This document shows positions 40,035 to 51,399 of a DNA stretch of 64,000 bases, one piece after another. Position 1 is the first letter of the stretch. Each line of letters opens with the position of its first letter. The notes beneath the pieces are model-generated. The model did not search any database. It worked only from the letters and a program-made list of their open reading frames with translations, and had not been told where the DNA came from. Source of the DNA: Flexamia atlantica (taxonomy: Eukaryota > Arthropoda > Insecta > Hemiptera > Cicadellidae); NCBI GenBank assembly GCA_035578135.1, contig JAQJVK010000073.1, forward strand, positions 186,001 through 250,000, given 5' to 3'. The position numbers were made by a program, and so were the translations under genes.

Positions 40035-41128
40035 CAGGGTGTCACAAAATGCGTAGCGTGCTATGCAGAACCAGATTCTACAAACAAAAATAAGTCGAAA
40101 ATGTAGAGTAATATTTTTTTGATTTCGCCTTAGTTTAGCCGTAATCCGCCATTTTGTATTTTTTCAAAAATATTTAATAATTCATCTACCCCTGGAGATA
40201 TTTTCATGAAACTTGGTATAAACCTTAAGTCTTTTAACATTAACATTTTCCAAAAATATTTTTTATCAAACCTATCAAAATTCAAAATGGCGGCCATTTA
40301 AAAAATTCAAAGTCAAATTTCATGAAAACTAGCAGGTAAAACAAAATTTTATAAAGGATCAAATTTAAAGCACCTCTTAAGCCAAATCCAATGACACTAA
40401 GATTGTTAAAATCGGTTAATAAATAATAAAGTTATTAAATATTTTTCAATTAACCTCAAAATGACGCTAAATGTGCTATTAAAGAACAAAAGCAAAATAA
40501 GTAATTCAATAATGGAATAGTTATCCAAATCCAAATTAAAAGTAATAAAAATGTTAAAATAGTTATGAATTTTATTGGTGATTTTAAAGGGCTGAAATAT
40601 TTTTATTTCATGACTATTCAATCCACCTTACTTGTTAACAGCTGGTATTAAATGTAATCAGCTGTTTACAAAATTCATTGTTGTTGACTTGTTATTGTCA
40701 ACATTTTTAACCTTTTAGGATGCTTATAATTTAAATTTGGATAATTTATACCATTATCAAATTACTTTTTTAGCTTTAATTAACCTCAAATAAGAACAAA
40801 AAGAACAAAAGAACCTTAATTGAAGAACAAAAGCTGAAAAAGTAATTTTATGATGGAATAATCACCCAATTTAAAATTAAAAATCCAAGTTCTAACATTA
40901 AGTTCTTAAAATTAACCGTAGAATCCAAATACGCCATAAAATACAGGGTGTTCCATAAGAAAAATTAAAGTTGTCTGCCATATTGGAAAATGGCGGCCAT
41001 TTAGAAGAAAATGGAATTCATATTTTTAAATGTCTTTAAAAAGTAGGTGAAGTTCCCCATTTAAAGTCTTCTCTAAATCCAATAGTTTCTGAGATAGCAA
41101 TGGTGGCACAGTTAAGTTGGACACCCTG
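40035..41128. mobile_element. TA-flanked CAGGGTGT element
   Basis: CAGGGTGTCACAAAATGCG at the left and GTTAAGTTGGACACCCTG at the right, each beside TA. A second CAGGGTGTTCC start occurs inside at 40945. Body blocks such as AAAATGGCGGCC and GAAACTTGGTATAAACC occur in both halves. This is the same end type as the palindrome at 15643. No transposase. Confidence 0.55.
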
Positions 41129-41159
41129 TATATATATATATATCTATATATGTGTCTTT

Positions 41160-42240
41160 AAGCACGATAACTCGTGTAAAAATGGTCCAATCTTAATGAA
41201 ATTTGTCATGGACATGTAAAGTAGTAATTAATCGGACGAGTTCGAAAACCAGCCCGATCGGACTACCGGAAGGGGGGGTAAAGGGGGGTAAACCCCTCCA
41301 AAAATGGGGTTTTGAGCATTTTACATATAAAAATAAAAATAATCCTAATTAATAATGCTAATTTTTATTAGCACCATTGAATTCAGCTTAAAAAAACAAA
41401 CAATTTAGTATTTTGAATCACAGCTCTATGTCTATTGGTTACTGAGATATTGCAAGTGGTAAACACAGTACGTTGTCCCAATGTTAACCTTGTGGGAAAT
41501 AAGTAAAATTCTACATATTTCTCAATTAGTACAGTAAAATGTGTCCAAAAAAAGACCAAAGTGAAAAAAATAACCCCACCTTGAAACTTGGTATATAGGT
41601 CATCTTTAGGCTCTAGTTGAAGAATTCGATGAGTCCATAAAAGTTCAGGGGGTGGAAGGCCCCTTTTTCGAGGGAGGAAGGGGGGGAAGGTTGTATTTTT
41701 TTGTAAATGCAATAACTCCGGTGAAAAAGGCCCGATCCATTTAAAATTTGGTGTGGGCTTTTAAAACAGTATGTTTTAACACTACATAAAAAATAAATTT
41801 GATCGTGTCATCCTAAGGGGTCCAAAGGGGGGATTTAACACCTCAAAAATGGGGTTTTTAATTTTTTTGTACCCAAAAATTAAAATTATGAAAATTTGGT
41901 TTTTTTTTTGAATTCAGCTCAAAAAATCAAACAATTTAGTATTTTTAATTATTACTCTATGACCATTGGTTGCCGAGATATTGAAATTGGTAAACACAGT
42001 ACGTTGTCCAATATAACCTCAAAATGTACAGAAACTTATAAATCCCGCTTATTTTTTATTATTTATCAACGATATTTCGTATTTGGCTTCCTATAGTTGA
42101 GTTTTAATGGATTATGTCAACAAACCTACATACTCATTTCCTATGTTATTTAAATGGGAAAACATTATGATATGTCAATTTCTCTTATGTTTCTGGTTCT
42201 AATGACAATAATGAAACAGTTTTAGACTTATTTTACTAGA
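41160..42240. repeat. Direct repeat, about 540-bp period, two diverged units
   Basis: Unit 1 (about 41160-41700) and unit 2 (about 41700-42240) share, in order, CACGATAACTC/GCAATAACTC, a TAAGGGG..CC run, AAAAATGGGGTTTT, GAATTCAGCTYAAAAAA, ACAATTTAGTATTTT, GAGATATTG and GTAAACACAGTACGTTGTCC. Divergence is high, so it is older than the inverted duplication. Confidence 0.6.
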
Positions 42241-44070
42241 AAAATCTTTGGCTTTAAGATTAACCATTAACAGATCTATTTGGTTGGGTTTAAGGCTAGT
42301 TGAAATGCTATTATCAATGTTGTATTTTTTAAATTATTTTTGTTTTTAATTGTTAATAATGAATATCTCAGCTCTTAAGAAAGAGAATACATTTATTTTG
42401 ATCTTGAATTGCTCCGTAAATTATTTTCTTTCATTTAACCTATAATTTGATAAAATTGGTTTTGATTTGGATCAGTTATAATCCGTAATTCAATTAAAAA
42501 TAAGTTTTTTTAAAGTTTTACTTACAGTGAAAGGGTGATACCTCCAGTTCTAAAGGAGATAAAAAGTTAGTTTTGGTCTCAAATTAAACAGGAATGTAGC
42601 AGCTTTAATATGAGCTATTATTCGATAAAATTTGTTTTGGTTTGGCTCAGTTATAATTCGTAATTCACAGGAAAAAATAAAATTCTTTTAAAGATTTACT
42701 TACAGTGGAAGGGTGATACCTCCGGTTCTAAAGGAGATAAAAAGTTAGTTTTGGTCTCAAATTAAACAGGAATGTAGCAGCTTTAATATGAGCTATGATT
42801 TGATAAAATTGGTTTTGGTTTGGCTCAGTTATTCAGTAATTCAATGAAAAAATACATTTTTTTAAAGTTTTGCTTACAGTGATAGGATGATACCTCCGGT
42901 TCTAAAAGGAGATAAAACGTTTGTTATGGTCTTAAATCATTCAGTGAACCATTGGCTTTCATTGAAGCTATAGATCATTTGAAACTGTTAATTTTAAGAG
43001 GAGCTATACACCTTTAATTAAAAATAAAATTTTGAAAAATTTTGTTTTTATGACGATAAAACATTACAACTCCCTTCAATATCAACCAATCTACATGATT
43101 TATAGGTCAAATGAGAGGAAATAGGTTACAGAGCAATTTATGACCAAAGCAAATGCATTCTCTTTCTTAAGAGCTGAGATATTCAATATTAACAATCAAA
43201 AACAAAAGTAATTAAAAAATACAACATTAATAATAGTTTTTCAACTAGCCTTAAACCCAACCAAATTAATCTGTTAATGGTTATTCTGAAAGCCAAAGAT
43301 TTTTCTAGTAAAATAAGTCTAAAACTGTTTCATTATTGTCATTAGAACCGGAAATATAAGAGAAATTGACCATCCCATTTTTTATTGAAATGGGTTTTCC
43401 CATTTAAATAACATAGGAAATGAGTACGTCGGTTTGCTGACAAGGGGATGAAGAAAAGTGGGACTTATGAGCCATAATCCATTAAAACTCAACTATAGGA
43501 AGCCAAAAACAAAATATCGTTGATAAATGATAAAAAATAAGCGGGATTTATAAGTTTCTGTATATTTTGAGGTTATATTGGACAACGTACTGTGTTTACC
43601 AATTTCAATATTTCGGCAACCAATGGTCATAGAGCAATAATTGAAAATACTAAATTGTTTTATTTTTTGAGCTGAATTCAAAAAATAAAACCAAATTTTC
43701 ATAATTTTAATTTTTGGATATCAAAAAATTAAAAAAACCCCATTTTTGAGGTGTTAAATCCCCCCTTTGGACCCCTTAGGATGACACGATCGAATTTATT
43801 TTTTATATAGTGTTAAAATATACTGTTTTAAAAGCCCACACCAAATTTTAAATGGATCGGGCCTTTTTCACCGGAGTTATTGCATTTACAAAAAAATACA
43901 ACCTTCCCCCCCTTCCTCCCTCGAAAAAGGGGCCCTCCACCCTCTGAACTTTTATGGACTCATCGAATTCTTCAACTAGAGCCTAAAGATGACCTGTACA
44001 CCAAGTTTCAACGTGGGGCTAATTTTTTTTCAGACAAAGTTAGTTTCTACTGTACTAAATATATCTTGTT
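41525..44070. repeat. Giant inverted repeat, about 0.95-kb arms
   Basis: 41525-42465 and 43070-44065 are inverse copies, about 85-90% by eye. They share TCTAGTTGAAGAATTCGATG, GGTAAACACAGTACGTTGTC and TTAACCATTAACAGATCTAT-type blocks in mirrored order. The same two open frames appear on opposite strands in the two arms, as expected. The loop (42466-43070) holds a 175-bp tandem repeat. The arms contain direct repeats of about 540 bp. Confidence 0.85.
42440..42960. repeat. Tandem repeat, about 175-bp period, nearly three copies
   Basis: The markers CTTACAGTG recur at 42521, 42699 and 42873, each followed by GATACCTCCRGTTCTAAA and GAGATAAAA. Each unit also carries GATAAAATTKGTTTTGRTTTGG and CAGTTATAATYCGTAATTCA. 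It lies in the loop between the giant arms. Confidence 0.85.
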
Positions 44071-44421
44071 AAAACTTGGTAAATGGCTTCTTCTATGTCA
44101 GATCTACTAATTATTGAATTAAAACCAACCAGTTTTAATATACCTGTAGCAGCAAACCTGCATACTCATTCCCCATGTTATTCTTATGGAGCTTACAAAA
44201 ACATGTAAAATCTCGCTATGTTGGATTGAAATATGTTGTTTTGTATTTGAAATTCGCTGAGTATGCAGGTCTGTTGCAAGTGGGGAATTAGTTTTAGTTA
44301 CCACATTCAACTTTTCTTTACATTATGTACTATTGTACCTACCTACTTCGTTTGTATTTAATGTTCTGTGAACATTTATTTTGTGACGTTTGTCAATGCT
44401 GTACACAGTCGGATGACAGTA

Positions 44422-44816
44422 CACTTGGCGCATTATATCTTGACACTGGGAACCATGTATGTATATATTATTTATGAATCCTTGTTGTGACGCCATTCTG
44501 TATATCTTGTACTGTCTGAATAAAGAAGTTTTTGATTTGATTTGATTTGAACCCTTTACACCTGAAGCAATTGGAGTAGAGTGAAATTCATCAGGAGACC
44601 ACAGCTGATACGCAAAGGTGTAATAGCCTGAAATATAAGCATTTTTCAACAGCTGTCAGTGTATATCTTAATCGTCATTTGTAAACAAAATACAGTTGAT
44701 GTTTGTAGAAATTAGTTTTTATATTGTTTGTTGTCCAAAATCATTGACAATAAACAATATCCGACAGCTCCAGCTCAATGGACTAGGCCAAGGGTCAAGA
44801 TATAATGCGCCAAGTG
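44422..44816. mobile_element. TA-flanked MITE (CACTTGGCGCATTATATCTTGAC ends) carrying a LINE tail
   Basis: 44422-44444 is the perfect inverse of 44794-44816 over CACTTGGCGCATTATATCTTG and more, with TA on both sides. Inside, 44450-44550 ends in AATAAAG and a TTGATTTGATTTGATTTGA tail, typical of a 5'-truncated LINE insertion. Confidence 0.7.
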
Positions 44817-46138
44817 TAAATGATTAATTGATTGATTGACTCAAGAAGCTTAAGTGCCTTCATTGTTATATTTTATTTGTTTGGATTTTTTTTGATAATT
44901 AGTCCTGAATTGTTGCACTTATTGTTCAAATTATGAGATTTGCTTTCTTCATTGCAGCCTAAAACCACTTATACACTTATTGAATACTTTCTTTTATATT
45001 CTGCATAAAACCATTAAAAATGCTAAATTGGTCACCAAAGAAAAATAAAATAAAAAATTTTCAAATTTTGAGGTGTATGAAATGAATTTAGAAAACATTG
45101 TCGACCAAGCTTTGCTTGGTGGAAAATCAGGTTGTGAAACTTGGCTTATTTATGATAAGAAATGTTTTCTTTGTCTTGTTCATGATAAATTTTGATTTTT
45201 GTTGGTTTTCCATTTCCATCAAGGCAGCTCATAAAACCCTATTAAAACACTGTTAGTTTAAAAATTTTTTTAAATCATTGTGTGTGCACAAGAAATACCA
45301 CTGGTCAGGTGAACTTAAACATCAAACCTACATCTAATAACTAAATATTTTAGAAATCATTAGAGCCCTTTCATGGAAGTACACTAGGTGGCTGGGCCAC
45401 GCTACTAAATCTATATCCCCTACTAATTTTTAATCCGAGTAGCTGATTTAGCAATGTGGTCGAACCGCCCAGCCTGCCTCAGTATACATTGAATAATATA
45501 GGGGTAGCTGCTCTGCGACGTCGCTCAGCCACCTTGTGCAGTAAGATATGGATTCTACAATAATTGCTAATTATTATTATGGAAAGATATACAAATGAAA
45601 GCGCATAATTTATATTCCCTTTGCTCATTCTTGACAATTTTTGTCCATATGTTGGAGTCCATAAGCTCATGAAGTACGTTTGAAAATAATAATAACAGTT
45701 AACAACAATAATAAATTTTAAATTAACAGTTCTTATAATAATTAATTAAGTTAAATAATTTCCTTATTTAATTTTGTTTGAATTTTAAAGGGGCTTTTCA
45801 GTGAGAACATTAAAAATGTTTCTTGAAATTTTCTATCCAATAATATAATCCGTTTTGAGGAAGGCTAATTTATAATTTGATAAATATATTCAAATTCATT
45901 TGATTTTTTAAATAAAAAACTAGTAACTTAGTACAAAAATTTACGCCGTAACGATCAACGACCTATAAGGTCCCCTTGGCCCAAATCTACATTACTTAAA
46001 AATCCAGCTCCTATAGCCATCTCCAGCATCTAGGATGGGGTTTCTGTTTGCGTATTGTTTTGGCGAAAGTTTCTAGATAACTTTTAATGAAAATTGGAAA
46101 TCTGTGTAAGAACACCACAATTTGACACCGCAGACATT
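44817..46138. other. Intergenic AT-rich DNA with one small inverted repeat
   Basis: Holds an inverted pair AGGTGGCTGGGC (45386-45397) and GCTCAGCCACCT (45523-45534), 160 bp overall, that may be a tiny MITE. Otherwise no feature. Confidence 0.45.
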
Positions 46139-46265
46139 TAAGTCCATCCAGCCATTATGGAATTATGTCTGAATAATCTTAAGTGAAGTAATAGAGGTAC
46201 CACCACAAATATTACTTCACTAAAGTTTTTTCACAGACATAATTCCATAATGGCTGGATGGACTT
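46139..46265. repeat. Near-perfect hairpin, about 127 bp
   Basis: TAAGTCCATCCAGCCATTAT and the next 14 bases are the inverse of the right arm ending in ATAATGGCTGGATGGACTTA. An inner AAGTGAAGTAAT pairs with ATTACTTCACTT. The centre is about 20 bases of loop. Fold-back MITE. Confidence 0.85.
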
Positions 46266-46463
46266 ATATTTGTATAGAGGACTTGGTTGTAGCAAAAATC
46301 CACAAAATATTCATAAAATTTTATTATGGTATCATTCCAATCGTGGTTTTACTACCCACACTTAGTATATTTTCACAATCCTAAGGTTTCAAATTTTTGT
46401 GAGAATAATGATGATAATTAGAAGTGAGAGTCATCATCCTCTTTTGAGAAAAATGTTAATCGT

Positions 46464-46674
46464 TTGGAAACACTATGATCCCAGAATTATCCTCATCTAG
46501 CTTCTGGAAACAAACAATAACCATTTATAAATTTCAATTAAAAATATTCCTTGGTCAATTATAAATATTAGATGGTTATTTCTGAAGAAGGGAAAATCCT
46601 GAAACATAAACACTTTATTTTGTCAATGTTGCTTTTCTGAAAAACAAATTATACATTCATATATTGACCGTAAC
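46464..46674. repeat. Dispersed repeat A (second copy 63690-63894)
   Basis: About 205 bases, about 92% identical by eye to 63690-63894, same orientation, with CTGGAAACAAACAATAACCA and CACTTTATTTTGTCAATGTT. It is one half of a unit whose other half (B, 47622-47730) comes after it here but before it in the right-hand copy. Confidence 0.85.
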
Positions 46675-46889
46675 TAAAGCCTTTCATACAAAGGATGGGT
46701 GTAACAATAGTATTTCATAAATATCTACAGTAATCTTCTTTTTAAAGAGAAAACTCGAGGAAAATACTAGTTTATCATATACACATTTTCCGTAAGGACA
46801 CAAATACATCGAAAAAGGCTGAACAGCTGGGGCATTTTTTTGTATTTAATATTATTTGCACTTAGTTGCTGATGAGCAGTATGTAGTCA

Positions 46890-47190
46890 CTAGTTACAAT
46901 AGATGCTTTGGTTTGGCTTATGGAAAACGAATTAAAAATAAGATGCACAAAATATAGATTCAATAAATTAAGGGGTCGTACACTGGAAAGCTGTAAGATT
47001 TCCATGGGGCTCCGTACATAATTAAAGATCGCGTCAAATGGCATGGTCCAGACTGCACATAACACTCTTATGGTAATTTCAGCATTTGGTTTACGGCCGG
47101 CCTGGGCCTCGTCATGTGACTCGACCTGTACATGAAATGCGTCTCACCATGCCATAAGGTGAGGCAGTCCCATCAGTCACGCGTCCCCAT
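46890..47190. repeat. Dispersed repeat C, uninterrupted copy
   Basis: It shares GTAAGATTTCCATGGGGCTC, CGTACATAATT, ATCGCGTCAAATGGCATGGT and CCATGCCATAAGGTGAGGCA with 48625-48831 and 50450-50530. In this copy the sequence is continuous through GGCCTGGGCCTCGT, so it records the empty target of the insertion at 48832-50449. Confidence 0.9.
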
Positions 47191-47621
47191 ATAGACGCCC
47201 CATTAGGTAAGGGAAAATGTAAATTCAATATAGTTGTAACGAGCAATGTCCAAACTACTAGATTTGATTTTTGGAATTTCGATAACCTAAATAGTTTTTT
47301 ATAATCAATTTAAAATAGTCAACTTTGGACATTAATATAACGTGTTTTATGACCTTTTTCAAATAATAAAAAAGCAATTCCAGTAGTTTAGAGTATTATT
47401 TATTTAAATAATATCGCATTGAGTCCGCGCGAAACCTTACATCACAAAATGTGCACTGATTTAGCATGGACTAGTATGGAGCCGAAGTTCCTAAAGTCCC
47501 CGCTAGTGTCACAGAAAAACGAAAATTGCCGTGGGTAGGGAGGACTCTTAAGTAAGGCGAGTCTTAAGATACTCCAAAGAATAATAAGCACTCATTACTT
47601 AAAGCCCTCATTACTCATTAC

Positions 47622-47730
47622 AAGGCCTATGCAAGATTAAAAACTGACAAAAAATAACTTAAGAAGAAGACAAATGATAAAATTTTAATTAGTAGTAGGC
47701 CTTGAAGTGGTCAGGGGCAGAACGCCTAGG
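47622..47730. repeat. Dispersed repeat B (second copy 63567-63680)
   Basis: It shares AACTTAAGAAGAAGACAAAT-type sequence and GGCCTTGAAGTGGTCAGGGG with 63567-63680 in the same orientation. Confidence 0.85.
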
Positions 47731-47993
47731 TCCGAGTTGGAAGAGGTGGTCAATCGAAAGCAGAGTACCGGTCAATTTTAAAGGTCGAACGTTGGTATTA
47801 AAAGTATTCATAAAGCCAAAATGTCATCGTTCTAGTTTTTCAGGCCTAACTTATAAAAGTGGCATAACTAAATTTAGAATAAATACCTAAAACTAAGAAA
47901 ACATTGAATTCTTTCACATCAAATTCTAAAAGAAAAACTAGTACTGTATTGTTCTGTCCCGAAATATCTAGTTATATTTTAAAATGGTTTACT

Positions 47994-48360
47994 ATTACCT
48001 TTACTCCGTCAATGATCCTTTCTGTTCCCTATGAAAAGGCAAACACGGTATTGAGGTATTAATAACCTCGTTCTCAGGCAAAGTGCCTGGTAAACACAAA
48101 AACGTTTTCCTCAGTAGTGGACGGTGACAACAGGTTTAAAAAGCACATAACACGTACATAACGGAAAACACACTGCACATGGCGGACTTTCCGTAAAGTA
48201 CGTGTTTATGTGCTTTTTAAAACTGTTGACTTCCTCTACTAATGGGGAGAAGGTTTATGTGTCTGCCTGAAGACGAGGATACCTAGCGAGGTTAATACAT
48301 CGAAACCGCGTTCGCCTGCCGATAGGATTACAAAAGGATCATTGACGGATTAAAGTTAAT
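47994..48360. repeat. Fold-back repeat with about 170-bp arms
   Basis: Left-arm blocks CCGTCAATGATCCTTTC, TAATAACCTCG, TTAAAAAGCACATAACACGT and ACGGAAA are inverted in the right arm (ACGTGTTTATGTGCTTTTTA, CGAGGTTAATA, GGATCATTGACGG). The arms are diverged, about 75-80% by eye. Confidence 0.75.
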
Positions 48361-48624
48361 AATAAATCATTTTTTAATCAAAGTGATCCAGGGCGTTAAC
48401 CTAACACAATTTAATTACATGTGATCCGTTGTAGTGATAGTGATAATTTCTTTTAGATTTTAGGTAACCAAGGGTGTTCACTAAGTTATTTTACGATAAA
48501 CCAAAATTTAAAGTTTTATAATATATGAAAGGAATTTAAATAAAGTTTTAACTTGATATTAAAACAAGCATAATGGTACTAGACAAGCATGCGGATGGAC
48601 TACTGATGCTTACAAATATCATAC

Positions 48625-50530
48625 AATAGATGCTTAGGTTTGGCTTTAGGAAAAACATTGGGAACAGGATGCAGAAAATGTCGATTCAATAAATTAAGGG
48701 TCGTGCCCTGGTAAGCTGTAAGATTTCCATGGGGCTCCGTACATAATTTAAGATCGCGTCAAATGGCATGGTCCAGACTGCACATAACACTCTTATGTTA
48801 ATTTCAACATTTGGTTTACGGACCGCCTGGGAGTGAATTTTTTTATCGTGTCCTTTAATGTCCCTGGCCTCTTATTTCGTAGATACTGTTTTTAGTATCA
48901 CATTATGTGTTTTAATATTTTTTGGGACGGGGGCAACATTTTGCAAATATTTATTTGGTTGTTAATGGGTTCTAGGTATTTTTCCCGTATTTTCAAGGTC
49001 AAGAATGTCACGACCGTAACTTGTCCCTAGGGTCCATTCTTCAACTTTCATGCTATTTTTAGAACAATTATGCGTGCTTAAATAAATAATGATATTTTTT
49101 TTATATCATCACTAATTATTAAACTTACAAAAAAGAGTATTTAATAATTTTTTACTTATTGCGAACTGAGTATTACGACAAAATAAGTCTGTCCCTCGAT
49201 TTTAAGTCCCGACCGTAACGGCAAAATTTGGAACTTTGGAACACGACAGTGGCAAGCCTGGTGGTGATAGAGTCAGTTGGTTTGAAGAGATAGAGGTGAA
49301 CGGGAGTGTTTTACGTTGCTCCAGAGATTTTTCTTTGTTTTAAAACTTATCAAGGTTGATAAAGGTAAATTTTTGTTGTTGGTAATTTTGATGTGTCCAA
49401 GACCGTACTAGTCGTTTGTTACAGTAGACATGGTGTTGAATTTTTGTTGAAATGATATTGTAATTGCTAAGGTAACCTAGAAGTCCACTTTGTCTTCTCA
49501 AACACGTGGTGAAGGGCTACCACTAGAACAGGGACAAATAATTGTAATGTCACTGACCATTTTTGTCACGACCACGATAGCCTTATCGATTGTATGGGGT
49601 ACGGTCGTGACAATCATTATAAATTTCGTTGTAAATTGCACTATTCAGTTGAAGTGAAAGACAATTTTATCTTATAACAGTAAAATTGAAGGATTTATGA
49701 AAAAGTAAAATTGTAGTTTTTGAAATATGTAAATATTGAAGGTAATGCTTATATTTTATTATAAATTTTTGTGAAATAGAGTACAGTCAACTCCCAAATA
49801 ACCAGGGTATTGGCCCATTAAAGTGCCAAGGATATTTTCAAATGATAATTTAAAACAAAAGCATTAAATAAATTGAGTACATCGACCGGCGATTCTCGTT
49901 TGTCCCAGACCGTGCCCCTTGTCCCTGACCGTATCTATCATGATTTGGGTTATAAAAAATACAAAAATTGATATATCATCATATAAAACTATAATCACAC
50001 ACGAGACAGACGCCCCTATGAGGACATAAAGGTTTTTCATATAACAGGAACGATTGCTTGGAGCTAGACAAACTTTAAGAGATTCATTTGTTTTTTAGAT
50101 TTTTTTTAGTTTTTCGAATTTTTTTTAGCAATACCAAATTTACTAAAGGCTTAATGAGCTGTTTAATGCAATATTGCCCTAAAACTAAATCTATTTACAG
50201 CAAAACATATTTATCAAACCACATTAAATATTTATAATCCTTTTTATGTTGGAAACGGTCAGTGACAAAAATTCGTGTTCTTTCATGAAAGGTGCTGTAT
50301 CATTGAATATACATACAAGATTTTGCGTTACCTTGGCTAATCTATAAATCTTCAAATCTCAATCGATAAAAAATATCAAAAACGTTTTGAAAAAAAGAAA
50401 AAAAATCGCAAATGTTTTTCCTGAAAGGGAACGATAAAAAATGTTCACTCCTGGGCCTCGTGATGTGACTAGACCTGTACATAAATTGCGTCTCACCATG
50501 CCATAAGGTGAGGCAGTCCCATCAGTCACG
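48625..50530. repeat. Repeat C interrupted by an inserted element
   Basis: 48625-48831 and 50450-50530 are the two halves of repeat C. The join, CCTGGG, is present once in the intact copy (near 47102) and twice here. Confidence 0.88.
48832..50449. mobile_element. Non-autonomous DNA element, 6-bp target duplication, GACCGTA repeats
   Basis: The ends are AGTGAATTTTTTTATCGTG and the inverse of AGTGAACATTTTTTATCGT. The target CCTGGG is duplicated at 48826-48831 and 50450-50455, verified against the intact repeat C copy. Inside, GTC(C/A)C(N)GACCGTA-like motifs recur about eight times (49007, 49205, 49396, 49566, 49600 inverted, 49902, 49922). There is no open frame of useful length. The end sequence and 6-bp duplication do not fit hAT, piggyBac or mariner. 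The family is unassigned. Confidence 0.8.
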
Positions 50531-51344
50531 CATCACCGGAATACACCATTTAAAAACGGATATTCAAGGGATGTATTCAAAAATGTAATAAATGCTTCTA
50601 AAAAAAATTATCCTGTATTTTCAGTTATGAAAAAACAAGCAATCGTGTGTTTTTCGGCTGACTTTAAGTGTTTAACTGCATATTTCAATTTTTTATCTAT
50701 TATACTTTCGTCACCACTTTTGATTTAATTTGTCCCTCAATATTTACAGTTTTTTTGTTATTCTTTTACGTATGTACAATGGTTTGATGTAACAGTTAAC
50801 ATGTAATTGATGAAGTAGCTGCTTTAAATATTTATGCAACTAATTACGAAGGTAAGTTTTCTGAAACTTCGACCATGATTTCCTCTTCAGCGGAAACGCC
50901 TATAATTACCTTGTACCTTGTACCTATTGATGCCTCCGTCTGGCCGCTGCGGCGTTGGAGTTGTCAAGTGCCCGGAGCAACCGGGACACTATATTTATAA
51001 TGATAGATGGTCGATGGTGACGGTAATTTAGGACACGTAGGGTATTCAATGATTCATTTCCAAATGTTTACACAACTCAAATTCAAATTTTTTATGGGAG
51101 AAATACTTTCCTCATATACGATGTATAGGGAAAAGAAAGTAAAAATTAGGAACATGTAATTTGTAGCTATGTTATATTGAAAAAAACCCGGTAGTTTTAA
51201 TACTTAAAAACGACTGATTAACATTTGACTGACTCAAAATAAAAAAATACAATATAATGTTTTTTTAGATAAAGCATTTATTACATTTTAAAATTTATCC
51301 CTTACATTTCCATTTTAAGTGGTGTATTCGGTGACGCGTCACTA
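50524..51344. mobile_element. MITE with about 90-bp inverted ends (AGTCACGCATCACC)
   Basis: The left end AGTCACGCATCACCGGAAT and the inverse of the right end (AGTGACGCGTCACCGAATAC) match. They stay similar for about 90 bases through ACACCATTTAAAA, AAGGGATGTA and AATGTAATAAATGCTT. No clear target duplication. It abuts the 3' half of repeat C. Confidence 0.65.
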
Positions 51345-51399
51345 ATGGGCTAATGCTACTATTAGACAAAGTAAATAATTATTATAGATAAATGGCTAT

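Larger units (their letters stand above)
39905..44300. repeat. Expanded copy of the GGTCTC/GACCTGCATACTCA repeat family
   Basis: The left edge matches 33755-33845 (TTACCGTAGGTCTCATGG, then CCGAGACCAT). The right edge matches 34000-34030 (AACCTGCATACTCATTCCCC) and folds on itself with TGAGTATGCAGGTCTGTTGC (about 44257). Between them lie a TA-flanked element (40035-41128) and the giant inverted repeat, so a 0.35-kb unit has grown to 4.4 kb. Confidence 0.55.

Noticed and set aside
41383..44110. Pairs of near-identical 66-109-residue open frames on opposite strands
   Set aside because: They are the two arms of the giant inverted repeat read in both directions. No domain, and the same text in a non-coding repeat context.
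47702..47890. 62-residue open frame at 47702-47890
   Set aside because: Overlaps dispersed repeat B, which is non-coding in its other copy.
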